A DNA stretch of 37,245 bases from Deltaproteobacteria bacterium (GTDB taxonomy: Bacteria > Desulfobacterota > Desulfarculia > Adiutricales > Adiutricaceae): NCBI GenBank assembly GCA_031265205.1, contig JAISCZ010000077.1, positions 1-37,245 of the forward strand, given 5' to 3'. The notes under the pieces were generated by a model, which did not search any database, was not told the DNA's origin, and worked only from the letters and a program-made list of their open reading frames with translations. Shown in pieces: positions 7,519 to 15,686 of the stretch (its first letter is position 1; each line of letters begins with the position of its first letter). The position numbers and the translations under genes are program-made.

Positions 7519-8261
7519 GTGGCGCGGCCCCGTCCGGGTACGCGGCGACGGCCGAACCGCTGGGGCCTGGGCGGGCCCTGGGAAATCTAGCCTTTCGAAG
7601 CCCGGACAAGGGGAAGTCCCGCTTTGAGGCCGATTCAGTCCCCCATTCCCGGCAAGTTTCCGCCAGCTCTGGCTCGGGCTGGGGCTCCCCTTTCGCCCGT
7701 GACGCCTCGCGCCCTCTCCGCCTGGGCGAGGCGCGGTCTCCGTACGCTCCGAACCGTGACGCGGGCTCCGAAGGTCCCGGACAGGGGCGCGGTCGCCACG
7801 AACTGGCTTTCTGGGGCCAACGCGTGTCCCACTCCGGCGGAGGGGTGGCCGCCCCACGTCGCCCCAGGATCCCGAAACTCGCTTCCGGGGCGGGCCGCTT
7901 GGTCAGGGGAAGGCCGGGGAGCCCCCAAGGGCTCAGAGTAGCCCCTCCGCGCGCGGGCCACCCTCCCCTTCCGTCAGGGGCGCGGCTTTCCCTCCGGCCC
8001 TCACCCGCGCCTTCTCGCCTCCCCCAAAAACGGAAAGCGGCTTTTCCCGCCGCGCCAGCGCGCGCCGCCCGCGAGCGCCCACGGTGGACAAACGCTTTTT
8101 TCTATATTACCATTTCCCTTAGAGGGCCAAGCTTAAGGGCTTTAATTCCGCGCTTTTTAGGCTTCCAAGCCCCGCTCGACCTTCGCTTTTCCCTTTGGGG
8201 CTTTGTAGGCTCGCGGGGAGCGTTTTTTTCTTTTGGGAGTTAGCGCTGGAAAGGGGCTCAA
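7519..8261. other. Gene-free GC-rich stretch
   Basis: About 740 bp with overlapping open frames on both strands. Their translations are Arg/Pro/Gly-rich and resemble nothing recognisable. No RNA gene was seen. From about 8090 the base composition becomes more AT-rich, and the promoter of the pentapeptide-repeat gene is probably there, but no convincing -35/-10 pair was found. Confidence 0.55.
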
Positions 8262-8594
8262 ATGGACGCGATTAATCGGCGTGCGAAACCGGAAATCCTC
8301 TTCGAGGAGAACAAGGACGAATTCAACAAACTGGTAGCCGACGGCAAGACTCCGGATCTTTCCCATCAGAACTTAAGCGATCTCGACCTTCGCTCCTTCA
8401 ACCTTAAAAACGCCAATCTCTCCGGGAGTTACCTGCGCGGCGCCAACCTCAAAGGCTTGGATCTCTCGGAGGCCAATTTAGACGGCGCTAGCCTCAAAAA
8501 CGCCCAAATCAGCGGTTGCCTGTTTCCCCGAGGCCTCAACTCCTGCGAAATCCAGCTCTCCCATTCCCTCGGGGTCCGCGTGCGGCAAAAATAG
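8262..8594 (+). CDS. Small pentapeptide-repeat protein
   Basis: 110 residues. After an N-terminal charged stretch (residues 1-27), residues 33-87 contain about ten A(N/D)LxG-type pentapeptide repeats (DLSHQNLSDLDLRSFNLKN, ANLSG, ANLKG, ANLDG, ASLKN). These form a right-handed quadrilateral beta-helix. The last about 20 residues (SCEIQLSHSLGVRVRQK) cap it. The ATG follows a GGAAAGGGG ribosome site. Pentapeptide-repeat proteins range from DNA-gyrase-protecting DNA mimics to structural modules. This one is shorter than Qnr/MfpA proteins and no target can be inferred. It is a single-gene unit. Confidence 0.85.
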   Translation: MDAINRRAKPEILFEENKDEFNKLVADGKTPDLSHQNLSDLDLRSFNLKNANLSGSYLRGANLKGLDLSEANLDGASLKNAQISGCLFPRGLNSCEIQLSHSLGVRVRQK

Positions 8595-9169
8595 GGCCGC
8601 GCCCGGATCCTTCGCGCGCCTCTCTCGCGCCGCCGCCTTACCCTTGTAAAAAACGGGCGCCCTTAAGGGGAATGCGTAAACGCTATCGCCCGCGTCGCCC
8701 TCTCGCCCAAGATCCGCGAGCGACCGGGAGACCGCGCGCTCTCGCCAAGGGGGCGACCGTCTGGGGGCGAGGGGAATGACGGCCTTTTCCCTCAAGTCTC
8801 GCGAAAGCCTCTCGCCGTAAAGTTTCGCGAAAGCCTCTCCCCGTCGCCGCGCGGGCGGCTTTTCCATGAAAAGGCCGCGCTGGGGGAAAATCTTCCCAGA
8901 GCCAAAGTCCGCTCTTCCCGCGAAGGCGCGCGGAAAGCGAGAGCCCGGGCGTGGGGGATTTCCCAAACCTCAAGCGGAAAGCGCTTAGGGGCGTTCCGCG
9001 GCGCGGCGGCCCCTGGCGCGCGCCCAAAGGCCCAGCGAGAAGCCAGCGAGGCCACTGGCGGATAGGCGACCGCGCGAAAGCGCGGCCGCGAGTTCAGAGC
9101 TATTTCCCCGCCGCGCGCGCTTTGAGGCTCACGGTCTATTGATCCTTTACGCGATCTTTTAGCGACCCT
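8595..9169. other. Gene-free stretch downstream of the ter block
   Basis: GC-rich and open in many frames on both strands, with no recognisable protein. At 9066-9089 an inverted repeat reads, on the minus strand, GCGGCCGCGC-TTTC-GCGCGGTCGC (ten pairs, one of them G-U), about 80 bases past the terZ stop. It has no T tract, so it may only mark the 3' region of the ter transcript. Confidence 0.5.
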
Positions 9170-9760
9170 TTACAAAAGGCTGACGATGGTGGGAATAAGC
9201 TCGCTGACTTCCTGCCCCACGGTGGACTCCCCAAGGGCCAGCATCTCCCATTCCCCTTTGGAATCGCGGGAAAGCTTGGCCATGACCATCGCCGTGTGGT
9301 TCCCGCCTCCCGAAAGCTCGTAGCGGGCTATCTCCTGGCCGTTGGCGTTGTTCACGACGCGGCAGTAGGCGTTGTCAATCTCGTTAAAGGTGTGCCCCTC
9401 AAAACTGTTGACCGTAAAAACCAAGTATTTGACGTTAAACGGCACCGTTTGGAGATCCACGATAATCTGCTCGGCGTCCTTGCCGCCCACGGAACCGGTC
9501 TCGTTGTCCCCCGTGTGGACAATGGATCCGTCCGTGCTTTTCAGTTTGTTGTACCAGATAAAATCCAAGGGTTTTTTATCCGCGTCAAAAAGCGCGCAGG
9601 AGGCGTCTAAATCAATATTTTTGTTGCCCGAGAGAAGAGTCGCGAAAAAGCCCTTGGGCTTGATGGGATCCCAGCCCAGGCCCATGGTGATTTTGCTTAA
9701 GGCCTGGTTTCCCGTTTCCTGCCGGAGGGCGATCGTCTGTCCCCTGACTAGCGTGAGCAT
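9170..9760 (-). CDS. terZ: TerZ-like member of the TerD family
   Basis: 196 residues, one TerD domain. Its motifs follow TerZ rather than TerD/TerE: GLGWDPIKPKGFF, NKNIDLDASCALFD, WYNKLKSTDGSIVHTGDNETG, FTVNSFEGHTFNEIDNAYCRVV, EIARYELSGGGNHTAMVMAKL and a final EWEMLALGESTVGQ. The acidic residues in DLDAS and HTGDN-TG correspond to the Ca2+-binding sites known in TerD-domain proteins. The strongly acidic GDGDDE segment of TerD is weakened here to VGGKDAEQ, so calcium affinity may differ. It is the last gene of the collinear ter block, 192 bp after terD. TerZ is one of the proteins of the plasmid tellurite/phage/colicin resistance system; its exact chemistry is unknown. Confidence 0.93.
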   Translation of the reverse strand: MLTLVRGQTIALRQETGNQALSKITMGLGWDPIKPKGFFATLLSGNKNIDLDASCALFDADKKPLDFIWYNKLKSTDGSIVHTGDNETGSVGGKDAEQIIVDLQTVPFNVKYLVFTVNSFEGHTFNEIDNAYCRVVNNANGQEIARYELSGGGNHTAMVMAKLSRDSKGEWEMLALGESTVGQEVSELIPTIVSLL

Positions 9761-9952
9761 ATCTCTCTCCCGCGCCCCAAGCGCGGGCTTGCGGCGGCGA
9801 CTCCTTTTAAGCTGACGCGCGCTTGGCGCGCCCCCGCCTAAAGGCCTTGAAAAAAAGTGGAGGAACCCGCGCGGACGCGCGGGATCCGCTTCTCCAAGCT
9901 AACGCTTTTCCAGGAGCGATTTCAAGCCCCGAGCCAGCCTCGGCCAACCCCG

Positions 9953-10531
9953 CTAGCCCACGTCCACCCCGTAACGCCCGCAAAGGGCCTCCAAGCCGCC
10001 GGCGAAACCCTGGCCCACGGCCTTAAATTTCCATTCGCCCCGGTGGCGGTAGATCTCCCCGAAGATCATGGCCGTTTCCGTGGACATGTCCTCCGAAAGA
10101 TCAAAACGGGCGATCTCCTGGTCGCCTTCCTGATTGACGACGCGGATGAAGGCGTTGGAGACCATGCCGAAGTTCTGCTTGCGCGCGATGGCGTCGTGGA
10201 TGGTGACCGTGACGGCGATCCGCGCGATCTCCGGGGCGACGAGGGTCAAATCGATTTTAATGACCTCGTCGTCGCCCTCTCCCTCGCCGGTCAGATTGTC
10301 CCCGGTGTGCGTCACCGATTGATCCGCCGCGGCGAGATTGTTGTAAAAAATAAAATCCTCGTCGCCCCGGACCTTGTCGTCGCTCTTGAGGAGAAAAGCG
10401 GAGGCGTCCAAATCGAAATCGTCCCCGGTGGTGGAGCGAGCGTCCCAGCCCAGGCCCACGAAAATGGCCTTTAAGCCCGGCGCCTCCTTGTCCAGGGAGA
10501 TATTGGCGCCCTTAATTAGCGAAACAGACAT
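9953..10531 (-). CDS. terD: TerD domain calcium-binding protein (copy 2)
   Basis: 192 residues with the complete TerD domain: GANISL at the N-terminus, [92 protein letters not shown] and [14 protein letters not shown]. The aspartate-rich DFDLDAS and [14 protein letters not shown] segments are the two calcium sites seen in the family. It is a close paralogue of the gene just upstream, sharing an [13 protein letters not shown] block without change, so the pair arose by tandem duplication. TerD proteins are cytoplasmic or membrane-peripheral and support resistance to tellurite and other stresses through unknown chemistry. Confidence 0.96.
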   Translation of the reverse strand: MSVSLIKGANISLDKEAPGLKAIFVGLGWDARSTTGDDFDLDASAFLLKSDDKVRGDEDFIFYNNLAAADQSVTHTGDNLTGEGEGDDEVIKIDLTLVAPEIARIAVTVTIHDAIARKQNFGMVSNAFIRVVNQEGDQEIARFDLSEDMSTETAMIFGEIYRHRGEWKFKAVGQGFAGGLEALCGRYGVDVG

Positions 10532-10556
10532 CCCAAAAAACCTTCGCGGAGCTAAA

Positions 10557-10581
10557 AGCGGCGCGCGAAAAGCGCGCCGCT
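10557..10581 (-). other. Perfect 10-bp hairpin between the two terD genes
   Basis: AGCGGCGCGC (10557-10566), a five-base loop and GCGCGCCGCT (10572-10581). On the minus strand it is preceded by a long T-rich run and followed by only TTT before the next ribosome site. That suggests a weak attenuator or RNA-processing hairpin in the ter transcript rather than a full terminator. Confidence 0.5.
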
Positions 10582-10617
10582 AGAAAAAAAACAAAAAAAG
10601 AAGGACGCCCTCGCGGG

Positions 10618-11193
10618 TCAGACGTTGACCCCGAAGCCCCGGGCCACGGCGGCGAGCCCCCCGGCGTAACCCTGGCCCACGGCCTTGAACTTCCATTCCG
10701 CGTCGCGCCGGTAGATCTCCCCGAAGACCATGGCCGTCTCCGTGGACATGTCCTCGGAAAGGTCAAAACGGGCGATCTCCTGGTCCCCCAGTTGGTTGAC
10801 GACGCGAATGAAGGCGTTGGAGACCATGCCGAAATTCTGGCGCCTCTGGTCGGCCTCGTGGATGGTGACCACCACGGCGATTTTGTGGACGCTCGCGGGC
10901 ACGCTCGCGAGGTCAATCTTAATGACCTCGTCGTCGCCCTCGCCGTCGCCGGTCAAATTGTCGCCGGTGTGCTCCACGGCCCCGTCGGCGGATACAAGAT
11001 TATTGTAAAAAATAAAATCATGGTCCCGCGCGACTTTTCCGGTGGGCCCAAGGAGAAAAGCGGAAGCGTCCAAGTCGAAATCCGCCCCGTCCGTGCTCCT
11101 AGCGTCCCAGCCCAGCCCACAGTAAATGGCCTTCAGGCCCGGGGCCTCGCCGCTTAAAGAAACGTTTCCGCCCTTAGTTAAAGAGACTGCCAT
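10618..11193 (-). CDS. terD: TerD domain calcium-binding protein (copy 1)
   Basis: 191 residues with a complete TerD domain: [110 protein letters not shown] and [14 protein letters not shown]. All acidic calcium ligands expected from the family are present. It lies 66 bp downstream of the Ca2+-ATPase stop codon in the same direction, which links a calcium pump with calcium-binding proteins in one transcript. It is most similar to its neighbour at 9953-10531; whether it corresponds to TerD or TerE of the plasmid system cannot be settled by eye. Confidence 0.96.
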   Translation of the reverse strand: MAVSLTKGGNVSLSGEAPGLKAIYCGLGWDARSTDGADFDLDASAFLLGPTGKVARDHDFIFYNNLVSADGAVEHTGDNLTGDGEGDDEVIKIDLASVPASVHKIAVVVTIHEADQRRQNFGMVSNAFIRVVNQLGDQEIARFDLSEDMSTETAMVFGEIYRRDAEWKFKAVGQGYAGGLAAVARGFGVNV

Positions 11194-11259
11194 CGTAAAT
11201 CCTTTCCCGCGCGCCGTCGCCGGCCGCGCGGCCCCGCGAGCCCCTTGGGGCCCGCGGCC

Positions 11260-14200
11260 TTATCGCGCCGCCACGGGGCCTTCGGCCCGCTGGCGCGACC
11301 TTCTGACGAAACGGACGATCTCCCCAAACCAGAGGACCGGGGAGGTGAGAACGATAATAAGCGCCCACTCCTTGACGGACAGGGGATCGGTCCGGAAGAC
11401 CTCGCCGCCCAGCTCTGTCATGAGGATCTGGCCCACGGCGATTACCGCGATAATGAGCGCGAACATCTTGCTCTCGCGGAGGTTAGCGAGAGCCGATTGG
11501 TTACGGCCCATGGCGCGGGCGTTAAAGAGATTCCAGAACTGGATGAAGACGAAGGTCGTGAAAAAGATCGAAAGGTTGTGCCTTCCCCCGGGGGCGTCGA
11601 GATCCATGGGGAAAACGTTTTTGAGGCCCACCGCCAGAATGAGGAAAAGCAAGAGGAAAAAGCCGCCCACCGCGAAAATGAAGCGGGCCATGGCGGGGGT
11701 CACGATAAAGGCCTCGGGGTTCCGGGGAGGCTTGTCCATGAGATCCCAGCTAGGGGGCTCGGAGGCCAAGGCCAGGGCCGCGAAGGTGTCCATGATGAGG
11801 TTGACCCAGAGCATTTGGGTGACCGTAAGCGGCAGCTGAATCCCCAAAAAGGGGCCCAAGAGCGCCACGCCCAGGGCCAGGACGTTGATGGTGAGCTGGA
11901 AGAGGATAAATTTCTGGATGTTGGCGTAGATGGACCTCCCCCACATGATCGCCTTGACGATGCTCGCGAAGGAATCGTCGAGAAGGATGATGTCCGCGGC
12001 CTCCTTGGCCACCGAGGTGCCGGTGATCCCCATGGCCAGGCCCACGTCGGCGTGGTTGAGGGCCGGGGCGTCGTTGGAGCCGTCCCCGGTGACGGCCACG
12101 ACCTCGCCCTTTTTCTGGAGGAGGTTCACGAGCCGCTGCTTGGCCAGGGGCTTGGCGCGGGACATAATTTTCAGCCCCTCGACGACCTCCATCGCCTCCT
12201 CCTCGCCTAAGGCCATAAACTCGTCGCCGGAAAGAGCCGCGCCCCGCGCGTCTTCCCCCACGGCGACCACGCCAATCTCCTTGCCGATTTCCAGGGCCGT
12301 GACGCTGGAGTCCCCGGTGACCATCTTCACCTTGACCCCAGCCTTGGCGCAGGCCTTGACCGCTGGCGGGACCTCGGGTCTAGTGGGGTCGGCGATGGAG
12401 AAAAAGCCCAAAAAGACCAGATCGTTTTGGTCCGCCAGGGCCTGGATAGCCTCCCCGGAAGCGTCGGAGGGCGCCTCCGGCAAAACCTTGCGGGCCAGGC
12501 CTAAGGTCCGCATGCCTCGGGCCTGCTCGTCCTTGAGGCTTTGGGCGACGCTTTCCCGCTCCTGGGCGGTCAAAGGCGCCTCCCCGCCGTCCGCGCCCTT
12601 TTTTGAAGCGGAGCGACCCAAGACGATCTCCGGGGCGCCTTTGACGTAGAGAACGTTGGCGCCAGACGCCGAGACGCCCAAAGTCGCCATGTACTTGCGT
12701 TCCGTGGAAAAGGTGAGCTGGCCTAAGAGCGCGAAGCCCGCGCGCCGGCTTTTGTAGCCAACGCCCAAGCCCTCGAGCCACAGAAGGAGGGCCGCTTCCG
12801 TGGGGTTCCCCAGAGGCGCGAGAAGCTTTCCCGACTCGTCCTCCGCCAAGTTGGCGGTGGAATTGGCGCAGATGGCCTCGCTTAAAAGATCCCAGTCGGG
12901 GCCTTGGGGCGGGCCGGCGGCGTCGCCCAGGAAGGGAAAGCTCGCCCGGTTCACCTTCATCTGGTTCATGGTGAGGGTCCCGGTCTTGTCCGAGCAGATG
13001 ACCGTGGCCGCCCCGATGGTCTCGCAGGCGTGCATGCGCCGCACGAGGTTATTGGCGGCGGTCATCTTGCGCATCGAATAGGCCAAGGACAGGGTGACGC
13101 TCATGGGAAGGCCTTCGGGAACGGCCACCACGATGATGGTCACCGCGACCATAAAAAAGCGCAAAAGGGTTAAAACCGTGGCCCCGGGGAGCCAGGTGGC
13201 GATCCCGCCGCTCAAGATCCCGGAGAGAAGCCCTATCCCCACGAGCGCCCCGGCCAGGATACACGCTCCCCCCAAGGCCTGGAGCCAGGGCGCCAAACCC
13301 TCGCGCTCAATCCAGCCGATCTCCGGCCTCTTTTTCCCCAAAAGCTCAAAAGCGTCCTGGACAACCGGAATCCAGACCCGGCTTAAGGCCACGACGAGGG
13401 CCAAGAAAACGGAAACGAGAAAATAGATCTCCCCGTTCGCGAGGGGGAGGCTAAGATAATATTCCCACCCGGTTTCCGTCAGGTGGCGGACAATCTTGTG
13501 GTCGCTCGGGTTCCCCAATTCGGCGAGGGCGGCGCTCAGGGCCGCGGGGGAAGGCCCCCCGGCGCCGTCGGCGAGGACGATCTCGGGCCCCAAGTCCACT
13601 TGCCGCCCCAAGTCCCCCTGGATCCCGGAGCGGACGGTAAGGGCCGCGAAAATCAGAAGGGCGACGGCGAACCCCAAAACCCCGATGAGCCGCCCCAAAC
13701 GCCCCAGTTGGCGGTTCAAGGGAGTGACGTTTTCCGTCTCCTCCGCGGCGGACCTGGCGGTCCGGCCGATTTCCGAGGCGTCGCCCACCCGCGTGACCCG
13801 AAAGAGGGCCCGCCCGTCGGAGACAAAGGTCCCCCGCAGAAGCTGGTGCTCCTGGTAGGCGGCGCTTTCGTCGATGACCGCTTCCCCCAGGGCCTTTTTC
13901 GTGACGGGCAAGGACTCCCCGGTGAGGGAGGCCTCGTTGACCTGAAAAGAAACCGCCTCCAAGACCTCGCCGTCGGCGGGGATCTCTTCCCCCTGCTCCA
14001 AAGAGGCCACGTCCCCCACCACCAGGTCCTTTTTGGGGACCGACCCGTAGGCGCCGCCGCGGATGACCTTGATGGGATCGTCGTCGGAGACCTTGTTTAA
14101 AATGTCGAATTCCTGGCCCGCCTTGTATTCGTTGATAAAACCCAAGGTGGTGGCCAGAAGCACGGCGATGACGATGCCGATGCCTTCCGCGAAGCGCCCC

Positions 14201-14427
14201 TCGATGATTCCGGCCAAGATGGCGATGACCGCCGCGACCAGGAGAATCCGGATAATGGGGTCCTCGAATTTTTCCAAATAGAGCTTCCACCAAGGATCCC
14301 GGGGCGGCGGGGTGAGGACGTTGGCGCCGTTAAGGCGCCGGCTCTCCTCGACCTCCTCCGGGGTTAGCCCGGGGAACTCTTGGCTGGAGGCGGCGGGGCG
14401 CGGGGGGGAAAGATCGTCCGTGGTCAT
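11260..14427 (-). CDS. Calcium-transporting P-type ATPase (PMCA-like) with an extra loop between M3 and M4
   Basis: 1055 residues, longer than the about 870-900 usual for bacterial enzymes. Domains in order: cation N-domain (residues 20-60), M1-M2 (60-100), actuator with TGES at 170, M3 (about 246-265), an unusual about 150-residue insertion (267-420) with two further hydrophobic segments, M4 with VAVPEGLP (436-441). The phosphorylation motif DKTGT follows with Asp480, then the nucleotide domain with KGAPE near 598, hinge TGDGSND (780-786) and the C-terminal membrane segments M5-M10. Glu438 in M4 and Asn876/Asp880 in M6 (WVNLIMD) match Ca2+ ligands of SERCA/PMCA pumps. It would export Ca2+ from the cytoplasm. 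The ATG follows an AAGGAA ribosome site, and the gene begins 31 bp after the upstream terY stop, so the two are co-transcribed. The insertion is the odd feature and is not a frame error: the frame is open throughout. Confidence 0.95.
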   Translation of the reverse strand: MTTDDLSPPRPAASSQEFPGLTPEEVEESRRLNGANVLTPPPRDPWWKLYLEKFEDPIIRILLVAAVIAILAGIIEGRFAEGIGIVIAVLLATTLGFINEYKAGQEFDILNKVSDDDPIKVIRGGAYGSVPKKDLVVGDVASLEQGEEIPADGEVLEAVSFQVNEASLTGESLPVTKKALGEAVIDESAAYQEHQLLRGTFVSDGRALFRVTRVGDASEIGRTARSAAEETENVTPLNRQLGRLGRLIGVLGFAVALLIFAALTVRSGIQGDLGRQVDLGPEIVLADGAGGPSPAALSAALAELGNPSDHKIVRHLTETGWEYYLSLPLANGEIYFLVSVFLALVVALSRVWIPVVQDAFELLGKKRPEIGWIEREGLAPWLQALGGACILAGALVGIGLLSGILSGGIATWLPGATVLTLLRFFMVAVTIIVVAVPEGLPMSVTLSLAYSMRKMTAANNLVRRMHACETIGAATVICSDKTGTLTMNQMKVNRASFPFLGDAAGPPQGPDWDLLSEAICANSTANLAEDESGKLLAPLGNPTEAALLLWLEGLGVGYKSRRAGFALLGQLTFSTERKYMATLGVSASGANVLYVKGAPEIVLGRSASKKGADGGEAPLTAQERESVAQSLKDEQARGMRTLGLARKVLPEAPSDASGEAIQALADQNDLVFLGFFSIADPTRPEVPPAVKACAKAGVKVKMVTGDSSVTALEIGKEIGVVAVGEDARGAALSGDEFMALGEEEAMEVVEGLKIMSRAKPLAKQRLVNLLQKKGEVVAVTGDGSNDAPALNHADVGLAMGITGTSVAKEAADIILLDDSFASIVKAIMWGRSIYANIQKFILFQLTINVLALGVALLGPFLGIQLPLTVTQMLWVNLIMDTFAALALASEPPSWDLMDKPPRNPEAFIVTPAMARFIFAVGGFFLLLFLILAVGLKNVFPMDLDAPGGRHNLSIFFTTFVFIQFWNLFNARAMGRNQSALANLRESKMFALIIAVIAVGQILMTELGGEVFRTDPLSVKEWALIIVLTSPVLWFGEIVRFVRRSRQRAEGPVAAR

Positions 14428-14458
14428 CTAACGCGTTTCCTTAAAGTTGGCGTGGAAT

Positions 14459-15481
14459 TTAGCCCTGGGAGCCGTCCACGGTAAAAGAGGCGCCGTCGTC
14501 GTCAATGGTCAGAGAGGTCTGGCAGTGGGGACATGTCAGGGAGCGCGCGGGCCGGTCATGGTCGAGGCAGAAGAGGTGCCCGCAGAAACCGCACTTGCCC
14601 CAGCCCTGGCTTTGGCAAAAAGGACATTTGGGCGCGCCGTAAAGCTTGGACGCGTCCACGGGAGGGCTTTTCATGGCCCCGTCGGAGAAAAAATCCTCTG
14701 GGAGGGGCGTGGCGTCCAGGGCCTCGTAGAAGCGGGTCTCGGGCACGAAACGGTAGCGCATCAGATAATGCCCTAAGGCGTCGCGGCAACGAACGTGGAA
14801 ATAGAGAACGGAGTCGTGCTGAAACTGGGGGACATTCGAGGGGCCGATCAGCTCCATGCCTTTTTTGAGGGGGCTCTTCTCCAGGCTCAAAGGCCCGTCC
14901 GGGACGAGGGCCACGGACTGGGACTGGACGGAGGCCGAAAGCCAGAGGAATAGGCCCGCTAGGCTCTCGGTGCTCATGGATTTGAGGTGGACGGAAACGT
15001 CGGCTATTTGGAGCATCGTGGAAAAATCCACCTCCTCCCCGCAGCCGATGGCGTAGACGTTGGCCGGGTGGTGTTTCATGTTTTTGAGATCCCGGGCCGC
15101 GGCCTCCCATTCGTCCGTGGGTTGGCCGTCCGTGAGGATAAAAATCAAAGGCCGGAAATCCCCTTTTTGGGTGGGCGAGGCCCGCCGCACGTCCCGGCTG
15201 ATAGATTCCTGGACCAGTTTTAAGGCCGCGCCCATGGCCGTGCCCGGCCTAATGGAGAGCTTGGGGGCCCTAATTTGGGAAAGATCCTCCAAGGGAACCG
15301 CCACCCTGGCCTTGGCGTCAAAAGTTATGATGGAGAGATAAACGGACTCTAAGGCGTGGGGATCCCTCTGGAGAGCCGCGAGCAAGGTCTGGACTCCCGT
15401 TTCCACGTTCTCGAGGGGTTTTCCGGCCATGGACTCGGAACAGTCTAAGAGCAGATAGACGGGCAGGCGCCGCGTGGCCAT
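14459..15481 (-). CDS. terY: TerY-type vWA protein with C-terminal zinc ribbon
   Basis: 340 residues. Residues 5-185 form a von Willebrand A domain with a complete MIDAS: DCSES (Asp13, Ser15, Ser17), Thr81 and Asp118 in LTDGQPTD. Residues 200-275 are a linker or beta region. Residues 286-320 form a zinc ribbon/TerY-C-like module: CPFC, CGFC, FCLDH and CPHC, with Cys286, 289, 297, 300, 305, 317 and 320. The family binds a divalent metal at the MIDAS and is thought to assemble protein complexes. It is the first gene of the distal half of the block (followed by the Ca2+-ATPase) and is preceded by an AT-rich gap with a TATAAT box, so it may also have its own promoter. It is longer than the two other TerY copies here, which lack the ribbon. 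Confidence 0.93.
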   Translation of the reverse strand: MATRRLPVYLLLDCSESMAGKPLENVETGVQTLLAALQRDPHALESVYLSIITFDAKARVAVPLEDLSQIRAPKLSIRPGTAMGAALKLVQESISRDVRRASPTQKGDFRPLIFILTDGQPTDEWEAAARDLKNMKHHPANVYAIGCGEEVDFSTMLQIADVSVHLKSMSTESLAGLFLWLSASVQSQSVALVPDGPLSLEKSPLKKGMELIGPSNVPQFQHDSVLYFHVRCRDALGHYLMRYRFVPETRFYEALDATPLPEDFFSDGAMKSPPVDASKLYGAPKCPFCQSQGWGKCGFCGHLFCLDHDRPARSLTCPHCQTSLTIDDDGASFTVDGSQG

Positions 15482-15543
15482 TAGAGATCGCTCCTTGGCT
15501 TAAAAAAAGGGGAAATTACATTAAAAAAATTAAACACGCGAAT

Positions 15544-15571
15544 ATTATAGCAAATTAAAACGCCAAATAAA
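15544..15571 (-). promoter_or_regulatory. Possible internal promoter of the distal ter genes
   Basis: Minus strand TATAAT (15549-15544) lies in a short AT-rich gap between the kinase stop and the zinc-ribbon terY. The upstream hexamer TTTATT at 16-bp spacing matches the -35 consensus poorly. An exact -10 box in an otherwise GC-rich region is the main support. Confidence 0.4.
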
Positions 15572-15686
15572 TGAGCCCTTTAGCCCGCGAGGGGAGTCGC
15601 TCGGCCCCCGGCGGGGACTTAAGGGGCGCGCGCGAAAGGCGCGTGGGCCTCTCCCCGGAGATTTAGCTCGGGGTCTTCCCCTCGCC

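Noticed and set aside
7157..7627. 150-codon frames on both strands as genes
   Set aside because: They overlap the TfoX-like frame, which has clear family motifs; the others are low-complexity shadows.
11245..12210. 321-codon plus-strand frame antisense to the Ca2+-ATPase
   Set aside because: It lies wholly opposite a long gene with complete catalytic motifs and its own sequence is charged low complexity typical of antisense shadows.
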